Origin: Lactobacillus sp. HBUAS51381
GTDB lineage: Bacteria > Bacillota > Bacilli > Lactobacillales > Lactobacillaceae
Assembly: GCF_012641095.1 (NCBI RefSeq)
Contig: NZ_JAAVSC010000025.1
Coordinates: 1-43,380, forward strand
Direction: 5' to 3'
DNA length: 43,380 bases
Shown here: positions 1 to 8,928 of the stretch, in pieces
Layout: each line of letters opens with the position of its first letter
Position numbering within the stretch: the stretch's first letter is position 1
Translations under genes and position numbers: made by a program
The notes under the pieces: model-generated
Seen by the model: the letters and a program-made list of their open reading frames with translations, nothing else
What the model was told of the DNA's origin: nothing
The model's database searches: none

Positions 1-92
1 ACTAGGTGCCAAAAGGTCTCGCCACCTAGCCAGTGCCCCGCATTAATTACCATAAACTATTGATTTAACAATGTTTCTATTGACAAGACGTA
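1..92. other. Non-coding edge with small hairpin
   Basis: No gene is seen. A 7-bp inverted repeat (CTAGGTG at 2-8, CACCTAG at 23-29) lies at the very edge without a T-tract; the sequence needed to interpret it is outside the window. Confidence 0.3.
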
Positions 93-131
93 GAAAAAAG
101 GTGACCCACCAGCCACGCTGATTGCTCACCT
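93..131 (-). terminator. Terminator of the HSL-type esterase gene
   Basis: On the minus strand AGGTGA pairs with TCACCT (arms 126-131 and 99-104) around an internal CAGC/GCTG pairing, followed by a run of six T. It lies just behind the esterase stop codon. Confidence 0.6.
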
Positions 132-138
132 CTTGAAC

Positions 139-1026
139 CTATCCCAACTCACCCGTTAGAATAAACTGCTTAATCTCTTTAAATGTTTTCTTGGATTCCG
201 GTAACTCCGGCCACAAGATGTAATCGTGGAGCATCGACTTCATGGCATGTGCGGTGAACGGGGTACCACTCGCATTCGCTAGCTTCTGGAGTAGCCGTTG
301 ATCATCGGCCCACAACAACTCATTGGTCCCATAATACAACATGATGGGGCCCAGATCGTCAAAATTGCCATAGATTGGACTGACGACCGGATCGGTTACG
401 GGCCGATCACCGGCGTACTGATAGCCAATCTTCTTGAGCGTCGCCAAGGTCAGGAACGGATCGTGTTTGGCCGCCACGTGAAGGTCCGGATTCATCATGC
501 TCAGATCGGTCCATGGCGAGATCAAAACGGTGCCGGCCGGTAAATCCGCCTGCTGTTCTTGCAACTGCTGGAGCACCGTCAACGCCAATCCACCGCCGGC
601 CGAGTCACCCATCAAGAAGAATTGATCATCCGGATACTGCGCGCGTAAATAGTCATAGGCCTTCAGCGCGAACGAAACGGTCTGATCCACCGTGGCTTCG
701 GGGACTAAGGGATAATCCACGTAAGAAACCCGTAGATTTGCCTGTTGAACCAGGGCCACCATCAACTTACGATGGCCGATCGTTCCCTGCATGGTGTAGG
801 CCCCGCCGTGTAGTAAGATGACATGTTGGGGCAATGGCGCGCCGGAACCAGCGGTCAGAATCCGCCCGCCAAAGACCTCACGTTCCTTGGTCACTACGGA
901 CTCCGGAAATTTCTTGGCGATCACGGCTTGATTCTGCCGACTGGGTTGTAAAAATGCTTGCTGCATCTGCTGCTTGAGCTGACTATGCTGGGTCTTGAAA
1001 AGTAACCATTTCCCACGCAAACTCAC
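139..1026 (-). CDS. Alpha/beta hydrolase, HSL-type esterase
   Basis: Predicted carboxylesterase of about 295 residues in the hormone-sensitive-lipase group (alpha/beta hydrolase_3 fold). The oxyanion-hole motif HGGAY and the nucleophile elbow GDSAGG are both visible in order, and a late His in LHDYILWP fits the catalytic histidine. There is no signal peptide, so it is probably cytoplasmic and acts on short acyl esters; the substrate cannot be read from sequence. I chose the GTG at 1026 because AGGGTG sits six bases ahead of it; an upstream GTG at 1035 lies inside that ribosome site. It is monocistronic, divergent from the phosphatase gene, with its own terminator. Confidence 0.85.
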   Translation of the reverse strand: MSLRGKWLLFKTQHSQLKQQMQQAFLQPSRQNQAVIAKKFPESVVTKEREVFGGRILTAGSGAPLPQHVILLHGGAYTMQGTIGHRKLMVALVQQANLRVSYVDYPLVPEATVDQTVSFALKAYDYLRAQYPDDQFFLMGDSAGGGLALTVLQQLQEQQADLPAGTVLISPWTDLSMMNPDLHVAAKHDPFLTLATLKKIGYQYAGDRPVTDPVVSPIYGNFDDLGPIMLYYGTNELLWADDQRLLQKLANASGTPFTAHAMKSMLHDYILWPELPESKKTFKEIKQFILTGELG

Positions 1027-1203
1027 GACTATCACCCTATCTTTTTTACCTTCACCATTCTCTTAAACCTGATGTTTTTTCTCTTATGCCAGTATACAGC
1101 GTTTTGAGAAAAAGCGCCCCCCTCAGAAGCAATTACTAGGTAATTTCTCTAAAAACCGTTAGAATAGAACGCGTAGCAACTGACATGAAAGGGTGGGAAG
1201 TTA

Positions 1204-1998
1204 ATGACAAACAACCGAATTTTAGCCGTGACTGGCGGCCTCAACTTTAGAGAATTAGGAGGTTACCCCACGGTTGATGGGCACACCGTTAAATGGCATA
1301 AACTGATTCGGACCGCCGGATTGGCCAATCTCACCCCCGCTGATCAGCAGCAGCTCAGTGACTATGGCGTTGTGGCGGACGTGGATTTTCGGTCCAAGGA
1401 CGAACAAGCACAGTCGCCTGACAAGGTGCCGGCTGGCGTTAAATATCATTTTCTTCCCGTCTTTCCGGCCGATGATGAGACGGATGCCTCAGCGTCCGAA
1501 GTTCAGCTGGCCCAGCGTTTCTCTAAGGATGACCAATCCGGCTACAAGCACATGTTGGACGTCTATCGTCAGATGATGACGTTGCGATCCGCGCAGGTTG
1601 CCTATCACGACTTCTTTAACACGTTACTGGCCAACGACCAGCCGAACCAGTCCGTCCTCTTTCACTGTACGGCGGGGAAGGACCGGACTGGCATGGGCGC
1701 CTACTTTGTTCTAAGTGCCTTGGGCGTCGAGCCACAGGTCATTCGTGAAGACTATCTGCTAACCAACAAGGTCATCGCACCACGGATCGCCAAGCAGAGT
1801 GCGGACGCGAAGCAACGTGGCCTGGGCGACATCTTTGTCACCAACATGCGGGCCTTATACACCGTGAATGCCGATTACTTTGACGCCGCCATCAAGATTG
1901 TCAACACGCAATACGGCGGTGCCCAGGACTATTTACGCGATGTTCTCGGACTGTCTCATCGCGACATCACCGATTTAAAGCGCCTCTATCTCGACTAA
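1204..1998 (+). CDS. Tyrosine-protein phosphatase
   Basis: A 264-residue protein of the bacterial Tyr/Ser phosphatase family (Y_phosphatase3). The P-loop HCTAGKDRTGMG contains the catalytic Cys and Arg of the CX5R signature, and the N-terminal GGLNFRELGGY is the usual opening of this family. It would hydrolyse phosphotyrosine or related phosphomonoesters in the cytoplasm; the physiological substrate is unknown. The start ATG follows a GGGTGGGAAG ribosome site. It ends in a strong terminator and is followed by a hydrolase gene on the same strand. Confidence 0.88.
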   Translation: MTNNRILAVTGGLNFRELGGYPTVDGHTVKWHKLIRTAGLANLTPADQQQLSDYGVVADVDFRSKDEQAQSPDKVPAGVKYHFLPVFPADDETDASASEVQLAQRFSKDDQSGYKHMLDVYRQMMTLRSAQVAYHDFFNTLLANDQPNQSVLFHCTAGKDRTGMGAYFVLSALGVEPQVIREDYLLTNKVIAPRIAKQSADAKQRGLGDIFVTNMRALYTVNADYFDAAIKIVNTQYGGAQDYLRDVLGLSHRDITDLKRLYLD

Positions 1999-2005
1999 AT
2001 CATAG

Positions 2006-2039
2006 CCAGACTAACTGTCACTTAGTTAGTCTGGTTTTT
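2006..2039 (+). terminator. Terminator behind the phosphatase gene
   Basis: A perfect 11-bp stem CCAGACTAACT (2006-2016) and AGTTAGTCTGG (2024-2034) is followed by five T. Confidence 0.85.
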
Positions 2040-2067
2040 CACCACAACCACGAAAGGATTTGATTGA

Positions 2068-3009
2068 TTGAAGAAGAAAACATTGACGTGGACTCTCCCG
2101 TTGGCGGGAATTGCCGCGACGTCACTGATCGCGAGCGAACACCTCTTTAATTTCGCCTTTAAACGGGTCAATTACGTCCCGGAAACCTCTGCGGACAAGC
2201 AGAAATACGCCGATGCCTACTACGCCTATGTCGATTGGTATAAGGCCATCCCCAAGGAAAAGTGGTATCTGCACGAACACGACCCCAACAACCGCATGGT
2301 CGCGGAATACATTCCGGCCGAGTCACCGAGCACCAAGACCGTGATTATTTCTCACGGCTACAAGGGCAACGGCGAGACCATGGCCAACTTCGCCCAGATG
2401 TATCATCGGCTGGGGTTCAACGTTCTCTTGCCTGACGATCGCGGTCATGGCGAAAGTGCCGGCAAATATATCAGCTTCGGTTGGCTGGACCGCTTAGATT
2501 ATTTACAGTGGATTCGCCAAGTGATTGACCGTGCAAACGCCGATGTTAAGATTCTTCTGTTCGGCGTCAGCATGGGCGGGGCCACGATGGAAATGCTTTC
2601 GGGCGAAACGCTGCCACCACAAGTGAAGGCCATCATCGCCGACTGTGGCTATTCCAGTATCGAGGCCGAGTTGACCTACCTGTTGAAACGCCAATTTCAC
2701 CTGCCAAAGTATCCGATTGAACCGCTGGTCAGCACGATTTCTAAACGCCGGTTAGGTTATTACCTCGGCGACGTGACGGCGACCGATCAACTGCGGAAGA
2801 ACAAGCGACCGATTCTCTTCATCCATGGCGAAAAAGACGTTTACGTCCCGGTGGGCATGGCCTATGAAAACTACGCGGCAACCCACGCCGCCAAACAATT
2901 GTGGATTGTGAAGAACGCCTCGCACGCCGAGAGTTTTTGGATCAATCCGGCCCGGTATCAAGCCCATGTGGAAGAGTTTCTCCAGACCTACTTTGACGAG
3001 CAACGCTAG
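2068..3009 (+). CDS. Alpha/beta hydrolase with N-terminal membrane segment
   Basis: A 313-residue serine hydrolase. Residues 6-22 form a hydrophobic segment after KKK, so it is probably anchored in or exported across the membrane. The oxyanion region HGYKGNGETM, the nucleophile elbow GVSMGGATM, the acid in HGEKDVYVP and the His in SHAES make a complete catalytic set. This architecture is common in lactobacilli as a cell-surface hydrolase of unknown substrate. The start is TTG at 2068, placed nine bases behind AAAGGA; no ATG fits. It lies behind a terminator, so it is probably transcribed separately from the phosphatase gene. Confidence 0.85.
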   Translation: MKKKTLTWTLPLAGIAATSLIASEHLFNFAFKRVNYVPETSADKQKYADAYYAYVDWYKAIPKEKWYLHEHDPNNRMVAEYIPAESPSTKTVIISHGYKGNGETMANFAQMYHRLGFNVLLPDDRGHGESAGKYISFGWLDRLDYLQWIRQVIDRANADVKILLFGVSMGGATMEMLSGETLPPQVKAIIADCGYSSIEAELTYLLKRQFHLPKYPIEPLVSTISKRRLGYYLGDVTATDQLRKNKRPILFIHGEKDVYVPVGMAYENYAATHAAKQLWIVKNASHAESFWINPARYQAHVEEFLQTYFDEQR

Positions 3010-3094
3010 AAAAACTTCAAAAATTTAGATTTCCTTTAGTAAATGGTCAAAAAGATGTCACAGCTTTCCCCCGATTCTATTCACAAACTCCGGG

Positions 3095-3310
3095 TATAGT
3101 AATAATCATAGTAATTAGCCAATAACTGTTACTACTCAATTCAATATCCAATCCCTTTTAGATTCTCTCCCCCTAAGAGAATCAATCCCTGGTTAGGTTC
3201 CCTCAAGCCTAACCAACTCCTCTAAAATGAGTGTCACTCCCCCTTAAAGTGACCTCACTCCTCAATCAAAGAAGCCACACCGTGCTCTCCCCGAGCCGGT
3301 GTGGCTTTTT
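3095..3310 (+). ncRNA. Candidate small RNA: four hairpins with UCCC loops
   Basis: No open frame with a ribosome site is seen. Four hairpins follow one another: arms 3161-3168/3176-3183 (GATTCTCT), 3191-3199/3208-3217 (GGTTAGG), 3229-3238/3247-3260 (GAGTG and TCACT blocks) and the terminator 3273-3306. Each loop is C-rich (CCCCCTA, CCCTC, CCCCCTT, CTCCCCG), and CAATCCC or AATCCC occurs in the single-stranded links, giving six UCCC motifs. Loops of this kind mark RsaE/RoxS and LhrC-type riboregulators that pair with ribosome binding sites. A -10-like TATAGT at 3095 is the best start signal but its -35 is poor, so it could also be a 3' UTR of the preceding hydrolase gene. Confidence 0.45.
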
Positions 3311-3311
3311 T
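3273..3311 (+). terminator. Strong terminator of the small-RNA candidate
   Basis: Ten-bp stem AGCCACACCG (3273-3282) and CGGTGTGGCT (3297-3306), followed by six T. Confidence 0.85.
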
Positions 3312-3329
3312 GATTTTCTGTCTTGTCAT

Positions 3330-3455
3330 AATTGCCTGCGGCTGCTGGAAGTTCCGCCTGCTGTGGGGACCGGTGAAAGCCAAAGAGCGGTCTTTCACCT
3401 CGGTCTGGAGCCGTAACCCACGTCTCCAAACACGTCCAGCCTCCTTCGGCTACGA
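3330..3455 (+). repeat. Convergent-gap structured repeat, copy A (single unit)
   Basis: One unit of the dispersed repeat. It opens with GCCTGCGGCTGCTGG and carries stem 1 GGTGAAAG/CTTTCACC (3372-3379 and 3392-3399) with AGCCAAAG, then stem 2 TGGAG/CTCCA (3406-3410 and 3424-3428). An isolated GGCCGCCTT near 3520 resembles the other end type. It sits between the converging small-RNA candidate and the antitoxin gene. Confidence 0.7.
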
Positions 3456-3556
3456 CAACGTAAAAATTAACCAACCACTAAAGTAACACAACTGCTTACA
3501 GCAACGATTGTGACGGACACGGCCGCCTTGTTAATGGTCAGCCTGTTAACTGAACC

Positions 3557-3778
3557 CTACAAATGCCCCCACGCTCGGTACAAATACGCGCGGTGGTGTT
3601 GTTCCGTATTTTCCTTAGCCGCCACGAGTTGCTTTTGAATCGCCGCCCAGCGGTCCTCGCTGAGGAGAATGGCCCCTTGATGATGGCCCTCAATCTTAAC
3701 TGGTTCGCCCGCGTTTGCCGCTTGCATCAATGCCAAAAAATTCTGTTCTGCGTCCGTCAATGAATAGGTCGTCTTCAT
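3557..3778 (-). CDS. Orphan YefM/Phd-family antitoxin-like protein
   Basis: A 73-residue protein. MKTTYSLTDAEQNFLALMQ, the central EPVKIEGHHQGAILLSEDRW and the helical tail match the Phd/YefM antitoxin fold: an N-terminal DNA-binding sheet, the hallmark 'A(I)LLSEDRW' strand, and a toxin-binding tail. No toxin gene follows; downstream is only non-coding DNA and a repeat. The start ATG has GGGGGAAT ahead of it and lies 24 bases behind the purB stop, so it is likely co-transcribed with purB. It may be a solitary regulator or a remnant of a lost toxin-antitoxin pair. Confidence 0.7.
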   Translation of the reverse strand: MKTTYSLTDAEQNFLALMQAANAGEPVKIEGHHQGAILLSEDRWAAIQKQLVAAKENTEQHHRAYLYRAWGHL

Positions 3779-3802
3779 CTGGCATTCCCCCTATAGTTAT
3801 GG

Positions 3803-5098
3803 CTAGTCCAAGCCGAGTCGATGGAAAATATAATCCACGCGTCGTAAATGATAATGGTAGTCAAAAGCGTCTTCAATCTGTGCCGGCGTCAACCGGGCCG
3901 TGATTTCGGTATTGGCTTCTACCAACGGCCGAAACTGGACCTGTTGATCCCATGCCTGCGCAGTTAACGGTTGAACCAGGTCATAGGCGTCTTCACGACT
4001 CAGACCGGTCTCAATCAACTTCAACAGTAGACGTTGGCTGTAAATCAACCCGTACGTCCGCCCCATGTTGGCCTTCATCGTTTCCGGGAACACGTCCAGA
4101 TTCGTCAGAATGCGGTTAATCCGGTGCAACATGTAATCCAACAGCGTGGTGCTTTCCGGTAAGATCATGCGTTCTGCGGAAGAATGCGAAATATCGCGTT
4201 CATGCCACAGGCTGACGTCCTCATAGGCCGTGACCATGGTACCCCGCAGGACCCGGGCCAAGCCCGTGACATTTTCCGAGCCAATCGGATTACGCTTGTG
4301 GGGCATCGCCGAAGAGCCCTTTTGCCCGGGATTGAAGTGTTCTTCCACCTCGTGAATTTCCGAACGCTGCAGGCCCCGAATCTCGGTCGCGATGTTCTCA
4401 ATGCTGGTCCCAATCAAAGCGAGCGTGGCCACATAATCCGCGTGGAGATCGCGTGGCAAGACTTGCGTGGCAATCGGCTGTGGAGTAATCCCCAACTGAT
4501 CGCAAACAAAAGCCTCAACCTCGGGTGGCACGTTGGCAAAGGTTCCCACGGCCCCACTAATCTTACCGGTCTCGACTTCCGCGGCTGCGCGATCGAATCG
4601 GCCCAGGTTGCGTTGCATTTCTTCATAGAAACGCGCCATCTTCAGCCCAAACGTGGTCGGTTCGGCCTGAACGCCGTGCGTCCGCCCAATCATGACCGTC
4701 TTCTTGTAGCGAAGAGCCAACGTTTTCAGCGTGGCAATCAGGTCGACTAAGCTCTGGCGAATCACCGTATTGGCTTGCTTCAGCCGGTACCCCTGTGCCG
4801 TATCCACGACGTCGGTACTGGTTACCCCAAAGTGAATCCACTTACGTTCGGCACCCAATGATTCCGACACGTTCCGGGTGAAGGCGACCATATCATGATG
4901 GGTCACGGCTTCAATTTCCGCGATCCGATCGACATCAAAGGTCGCATTGGCCCGAATCTTCTGCGCATCAGCCACTGGAACTTCCCCCAACTGTGCCCAG
5001 GCCTCATCAATGGCGATCTCTACGGCTAGCCACGACTTGTATTGGTTCTCCAATGACCAGATCTGACCCATCTCTGGTCGTGTATAACGTTCTAACAT
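3803..5098 (-). CDS. purB: Adenylosuccinate lyase
   Basis: A 431-residue enzyme of the fumarase/aspartase superfamily. It splits SAICAR to AICAR and adenylosuccinate to AMP, each releasing fumarate. The superfamily signature GSSAMPHKRNP contains the mobile-loop serines, and the His of GRTHGVQAEP and the THHDM segment fit the active site. Length is normal for the short bacterial form. The ATG has a perfect AGGAGG seven bases ahead. It is divergent from purA, with PurBox-like sites between the two, so both steps from IMP to AMP can be co-regulated. Confidence 0.97.
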   Translation of the reverse strand: MLERYTRPEMGQIWSLENQYKSWLAVEIAIDEAWAQLGEVPVADAQKIRANATFDVDRIAEIEAVTHHDMVAFTRNVSESLGAERKWIHFGVTSTDVVDTAQGYRLKQANTVIRQSLVDLIATLKTLALRYKKTVMIGRTHGVQAEPTTFGLKMARFYEEMQRNLGRFDRAAAEVETGKISGAVGTFANVPPEVEAFVCDQLGITPQPIATQVLPRDLHADYVATLALIGTSIENIATEIRGLQRSEIHEVEEHFNPGQKGSSAMPHKRNPIGSENVTGLARVLRGTMVTAYEDVSLWHERDISHSSAERMILPESTTLLDYMLHRINRILTNLDVFPETMKANMGRTYGLIYSQRLLLKLIETGLSREDAYDLVQPLTAQAWDQQVQFRPLVEANTEITARLTPAQIEDAFDYHYHLRRVDYIFHRLGLD

Positions 5099-5119
5099 AC
5101 GTTTCCTCCTATAAATATA

Positions 5120-5155
5120 AGCTAAAACCCGAACATTATTTCGATTGTTCCGTTA
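5120..5155. promoter_or_regulatory. PurBox-like pair near purB
   Basis: AAACCCGAACATT (CCGAAC at 5129-5134) matches the PurR PurBox core well; GTTCCG at 5147-5152 is a weak inverted partner. The position lies just upstream of purB. PurR binding is inferred from the motif. Confidence 0.55.
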
Positions 5156-5292
5156 AATTACTCATGAGCTATTTTACCACAGATCATCTCATTTTAGCGA
5201 GTGTTTTCCATTGGTTGTGCCCCAAAATCACTTTTATAATGATATAAATAGAACTTTATTTGTAATTAATCCAGAAATAGTTCGCTTTTCGG

Positions 5293-5321
5293 TTGATTTT
5301 TAATCCCGAACTTGTTACACT
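5293..5321 (+). promoter_or_regulatory. purA promoter
   Basis: TTGATT (5293-5298), a 17-base spacer and TACACT (5316-5321). The PurBox-like CCGAAC at 5306-5311 lies within the spacer. Confidence 0.6.
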
Positions 5322-5345
5322 AATTCTTGCTGGGTGTTCGGCCTG
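5302..5345. promoter_or_regulatory. Inverted PurBox pair at purA
   Basis: CCGAAC (5306-5311) and the inverted GTTCGG (5336-5341) flank the purA transcription start. Two facing PurBoxes are the usual PurR arrangement in Bacillota, so purine-responsive control of purA-guaC is likely. Confidence 0.6.
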
Positions 5346-5371
5346 GCAAAATAAAGTAATGAGGTGTTGTT

Positions 5372-6658
5372 ATGTCATCAACAGTTGTAGTCGGTAGCCA
5401 ATGGGGCGATGAAGGTAAAGGAAAGATCACGGATTTTCTAAGTGAGAAGGCTGATGTCATTGCCCGCTACCAAGGTGGTGACAACGCCGGTCATACTATT
5501 GTCTTTAACGGTCAAACATTCAAATTACGGCTGATTCCTTCTGGGATCTTTTACGCCGATAAAACCAGCGTCATCGGTAACGGTGTCGTGCTCAATCCCA
5601 AGTCACTCATTGAAGAACTGACTTATCTGCACGACAACGGTGTCGCCACCGATAATCTCCGGATTTCCGATCGGGCGCACGTCATTCTGCCTTACCACAT
5701 CCTGTTGGATCAAGCACAGGAAAAGACCAAGGAAAATAAGATTGGGACCACCAACAAGGGTATCGGCCCCGCTTACATGGATAAAGCCGAACGAATCGGG
5801 ATTCGCGTGGCGGATTTACTCGACCACGACATCTTTGCCGACAAATTACGGCAAAACTTAATTGAAAAGAACAACGTTTTAACGAAGCTTTATAATGAAG
5901 AACCACTAGACTTTGATGAAATTTTCGAAGACTATTACGCCTTAGGCCAACAAATTAAGGATCACGTCACCGATACCTCCGTCGTTATCAACGATGCGAT
6001 TGATGCCGGTAAGAACGTCCTCTTCGAAGGCGCGCAAGGCGTCATGCTGGATATCGATCATGGGACTTACCCATTCGTGACCTCCTCTAATCCGGTCGCC
6101 GGTGGTGTCACCATTGGTGCCGGTGTTGGCCCCACAAAGATTGACCACGTGGTGGGCGTCTGCAAGGCCTACACGTCACGGGTCGGTGATGGGCCATTCC
6201 CAACCGAATTATTCGATGAGATTGGCGATACCATCCGTGAAACCGGTCACGAATACGGGACGGTCACGAAACGCCCCCGTCGAATCGGCTGGTTCGATAG
6301 CGTTGTGCTTCGCCACGCCAAGCGGGTTTCCGGGCTAACTAGTCTGTCACTGAACTGTCTGGATGTCCTGACCGGCCTGAAGACCGTCAAAATTTGCAAG
6401 GCCTACGAACTCAATGGCGAAACGATTTACCATTACCCCGCAAGTCTGGTTGACCTCGACGCTTGCCAACCAATTTATGACGAATTACCTGGCTGGACGG
6501 AAGATATTACCCACTGCCATGCCGTTGAAGAGCTACCCGTTAACGCCCAAAACTACGTTAAGCGGTTGGCCGAACTGGTCGGCGTGGACATTGCCACCCT
6601 TTCCGTTGGCCCCAATCGCGAGCAGACGAACATTTTACAAGACGTCTGGAACGCCTAA
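5372..6658 (+). CDS. purA: Adenylosuccinate synthetase
   Basis: A 428-residue GTP-dependent enzyme that joins IMP and aspartate to adenylosuccinate, the first committed step to AMP. The P-loop-like [10 protein letters not shown] near residue 12, NAGHT, NGVVLN and GTTNKGIGP are all intact and the length is typical. The ATG is preceded by GAGGTG. guaC starts 25 bases behind the stop, so the pair forms an operon; together with the divergent purB these genes move IMP, and GMP through IMP, towards AMP. Confidence 0.97.
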   Translation: MSSTVVVGSQWGDEGKGKITDFLSEKADVIARYQGGDNAGHTIVFNGQTFKLRLIPSGIFYADKTSVIGNGVVLNPKSLIEELTYLHDNGVATDNLRISDRAHVILPYHILLDQAQEKTKENKIGTTNKGIGPAYMDKAERIGIRVADLLDHDIFADKLRQNLIEKNNVLTKLYNEEPLDFDEIFEDYYALGQQIKDHVTDTSVVINDAIDAGKNVLFEGAQGVMLDIDHGTYPFVTSSNPVAGGVTIGAGVGPTKIDHVVGVCKAYTSRVGDGPFPTELFDEIGDTIRETGHEYGTVTKRPRRIGWFDSVVLRHAKRVSGLTSLSLNCLDVLTGLKTVKICKAYELNGETIYHYPASLVDLDACQPIYDELPGWTEDITHCHAVEELPVNAQNYVKRLAELVGVDIATLSVGPNREQTNILQDVWNA

Positions 6659-6683
6659 CTTACACGACTAAGGAGAGACCTCT

Positions 6684-7670
6684 ATGCATCCTGCCGAAGT
6701 ATTTGATTACGAAGATATTCAACTCATTCCGAATAAATGTATCATTGAAAGCCGTCACGACGCGGATACCAGTATCGAGTTTGGTCCCCACCGCTTTAAG
6801 ATTCCGGTGGTTCCAGCGAACATGGAAACCGTCATCAACGAACCGTTAGCCGTTTGGTTGGCCCAAAATGACTACTTCTACGTCATGCACCGCTTCCAAC
6901 CAGAGGAACGTCGCGGATTCATCGAACGCATGCACGCCCAGCAACTATTTGCTTCGATTAGCGTGGGGGTCAAACCCGACGAGCATGCCTTTATCGATGA
7001 ACTGGCCGCAGCCAACTTGGTGCCCGAATACATCACCATCGACATTGCCCACGGCCACAGCGATTCCGTGATTCGGATGATTCAACAGATTAAGGCCAAA
7101 TTACCGGATAGCTTCGTCATCGCCGGCAACGTCGGGACACCCGAAGCCGTGCGTGAACTGGAAAATGCCGGTGCGGACGCCACCAAGGTCGGGATCGGTC
7201 CCGGTAAGGCGTGCATCACCAAGCTCAAGACGGGCTTTGGGACCGGGGGCTGGCAGTTAGCCGCCCTCCGGCTGTGTGCCAAGGCCGCGCGTAAGCCGAT
7301 CATTGCCGATGGCGGGATTCGCTACAACGGTGATATCGCTAAGTCCGTACGTTTCGGGGCCAGCATGGTCATGATTGGTTCTATGCTCGCCGGTCACCAA
7401 CAATCGCCGGGAAGTCTCCTGACGATTGACGGTCGGACGTTCAAACAATACTGGGGATCCGCTTCCGAGAAACAAAAGGGCGCCTACCGTAACGTGGAAG
7501 GCAAGCAGATGCTGGTACCTTTCCGTGGCGACATTGCCGACACGCTGAACGCGATGCAAGAAGATCTCCAATCCTCAATCTCCTATGCCGGTGGCCGCAA
7601 CCTCCTGGACATTCGGACCGTGGATTACGTCATCGTTAAGAGCTCCATCATGAACGGCGATAACTACTAG
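6684..7670 (+). CDS. guaC: GMP reductase
   Basis: A 328-residue TIM-barrel enzyme of the IMPDH/GMPR family. It reduces GMP to IMP and ammonia with NADPH. The catalytic loop [11 protein letters not shown] holds the active Cys, followed by the phosphate-binding [11 protein letters not shown] and GSMLAGH. There is no CBS domain, and the length fits GMP reductase rather than IMP dehydrogenase. The ribosome site AAGGAG is clear. As the second gene of the purA operon, it lets guanine nucleotides refill the IMP used by PurA. Confidence 0.94.
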   Translation: MHPAEVFDYEDIQLIPNKCIIESRHDADTSIEFGPHRFKIPVVPANMETVINEPLAVWLAQNDYFYVMHRFQPEERRGFIERMHAQQLFASISVGVKPDEHAFIDELAAANLVPEYITIDIAHGHSDSVIRMIQQIKAKLPDSFVIAGNVGTPEAVRELENAGADATKVGIGPGKACITKLKTGFGTGGWQLAALRLCAKAARKPIIADGGIRYNGDIAKSVRFGASMVMIGSMLAGHQQSPGSLLTIDGRTFKQYWGSASEKQKGAYRNVEGKQMLVPFRGDIADTLNAMQEDLQSSISYAGGRNLLDIRTVDYVIVKSSIMNGDNY

Positions 7671-7729
7671 CCGTGAAGTTTCACTTAAAAATGTGCACCC
7701 ATTAATACTCTAAAATCACACACAAAGTC

Positions 7730-7775
7730 GCCCCCTGCCGCTCGGTATTCCACCGATTGACAGGGGGCTTCTTTT
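7730..7775 (+). terminator. purA-guaC operon terminator
   Basis: GCCCCCTG (7730-7737) pairs with CAGGGGGC (7761-7768), with an inner CGGT/ACCG helix, followed by a T-rich tract. Confidence 0.8.
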
Positions 7776-7807
7776 CGCTTAGGTTCAACTTCAGGATCGC
7801 GGCTCTA

Positions 7808-8290
7808 CGCCATAATGTTTAACCCTGACAGTTACCTACGGCTGCCAGCAATTCCGCCTGCTGTGGAGACCGCCTGCAGCCAAAGGACGGGCTTCCGGCT
7901 CGCTTGGAAGCCTTGCACAGCCCGCAAGTCTCCCAAGTCGTCTCACGGTCTAAGCTGGCTAAAACACGCCAGCTAACACCGTTGTCACGGCTGGCTCCAT
8001 TACTGGCCCCCTCCGGCATACGGTGGTGAATTCGCTGAATGCCAGAGGATCCTACAACGAATCACGCACTGCTGGTTCTTGGCCATCGCCACCGTAGACG
8101 TGAGTGAAGCTAAATATGAGCTCAGCCGTAGGATTATCTTAGCGGCGATCGCCGGTTAGATAATGGCGACTTGGAAACGTCGGTCTTTGGCGGTTTCAAG
8201 CGAGCTCCGAGACCGCTTCTCAGGCTCGGGACGTCCTGCCTACCGCGATTCAGCTCATGTTTTGCGAACGGTAAGGCGGTCACCTTCCAC
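7808..8290. repeat. Convergent-gap structured repeat, copy C (head-to-head pair)
   Basis: The left unit reads on the plus strand from CGGCTGCCAGCAATTCC at 7834, with AGCCAAAG and a stem CTTGG/CCAAG. The right unit reads on the minus strand and begins near 8280 with CCGCCTTACCGTTCGC; its stem 1 is CCGAG/CTCGG. About 120 bases of middle sequence join them, including an ATTATCT/AGATAAT hairpin around GGCGATCGCC. It fills the gap between the converging guaC and usp genes. No gene is supported in 7671-8294. Confidence 0.7.
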
Positions 8291-8294
8291 CATG

Positions 8295-8723
8295 CTACCG
8301 AACCACGATCACCGTGATTGGCGCATACTTGGCCATGTAGGCGGCTTGGCTCCCGAAATGGCGGCTCAGTCCGTGTTTGGTCAAGGCCCCAATCACTAAA
8401 ACATCCGGCTTAACGTCTGGAATCACGTCCTTCACGATGCTTTCTCCGGGACTACCCGAGGTCAGCATCATCCGGACATCGGACACCCCCGCCGCCAGAG
8501 CTTGCCGGCGATACTGCCGTAACTGCTGTTTTAACTCGTCATGCTCCCCACGAAGATAATCACTGTCCAACGTCTGGTAAATATTCAGGCGTTCCTTCTC
8601 CAGAACGCGCACAATGACCAATTCAGCCGCATCCCGCTTAGCTAATTGAATCGCGGCATCTAGGGCCATTACGGCATCTTTAGATTCATCGACCCCTACT
8701 AAGATTCGTTTGTACCTGGTCAT
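8295..8723 (-). CDS. Universal stress protein, UspA family
   Basis: A 142-residue single-domain Usp. It begins ILVGVDESKDAVMALDAA, the usual first strand and helix, and ends VLVIGALTKHGLSRHFGSQAAYMAKYAPITVIVV. The ATP-binding pattern G-2x-G-9x-G(S/T) is not present in its usual form, so nucleotide binding is doubtful. It is a clear paralogue of the next usp gene, with the same SQAAYMAKYAPI tail. It lies last in the mntH-usp group, separated from it by a terminator, and is followed by repeat copy C. Confidence 0.9.
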   Translation of the reverse strand: MTRYKRILVGVDESKDAVMALDAAIQLAKRDAAELVIVRVLEKERLNIYQTLDSDYLRGEHDELKQQLRQYRRQALAAGVSDVRMMLTSGSPGESIVKDVIPDVKPDVLVIGALTKHGLSRHFGSQAAYMAKYAPITVIVVR

Positions 8724-8880
8724 GTCTCGTCATCCCCCAATTATTCGAACTTAGTTACCTCGCTCACATCTAGTGTACGCATCCCCGCCCACGACCGCTT
8801 ACTCGTCGCACGCAACTGAAAATTAACCATGCAAACCACGCGACTGACGTGACCTAACCCTTTAATCTTTTGACAACACA

Positions 8881-8912
8881 AAGGGCCTGAACGCTTGGCC
8901 CAGACCCTTCAA
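8881..8912 (-). terminator. Terminator of the mntH-usp operon
   Basis: On the minus strand AAGGGTCTG (8901-8909) pairs with CAGGCCCTT (8881-8889) and is followed by TTG and more T-containing sequence. The T-tract is short, so partial read-through into the second usp gene is possible. Confidence 0.55.
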
Positions 8913-8928
8913 TTTATTTCTGATTAAG

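Noticed and set aside
4184-4750. A 188-codon plus-strand frame opposite purB
   Set aside because: No start signal and no recognisable domain; purB is certain on the other strand.
7819-8019. A 66-codon frame inside repeat copy C, and similar short frames in copies A, B, D and E
   Set aside because: The frames are not conserved between copies, while RNA-like stems are; they look like chance frames in structured repeats.
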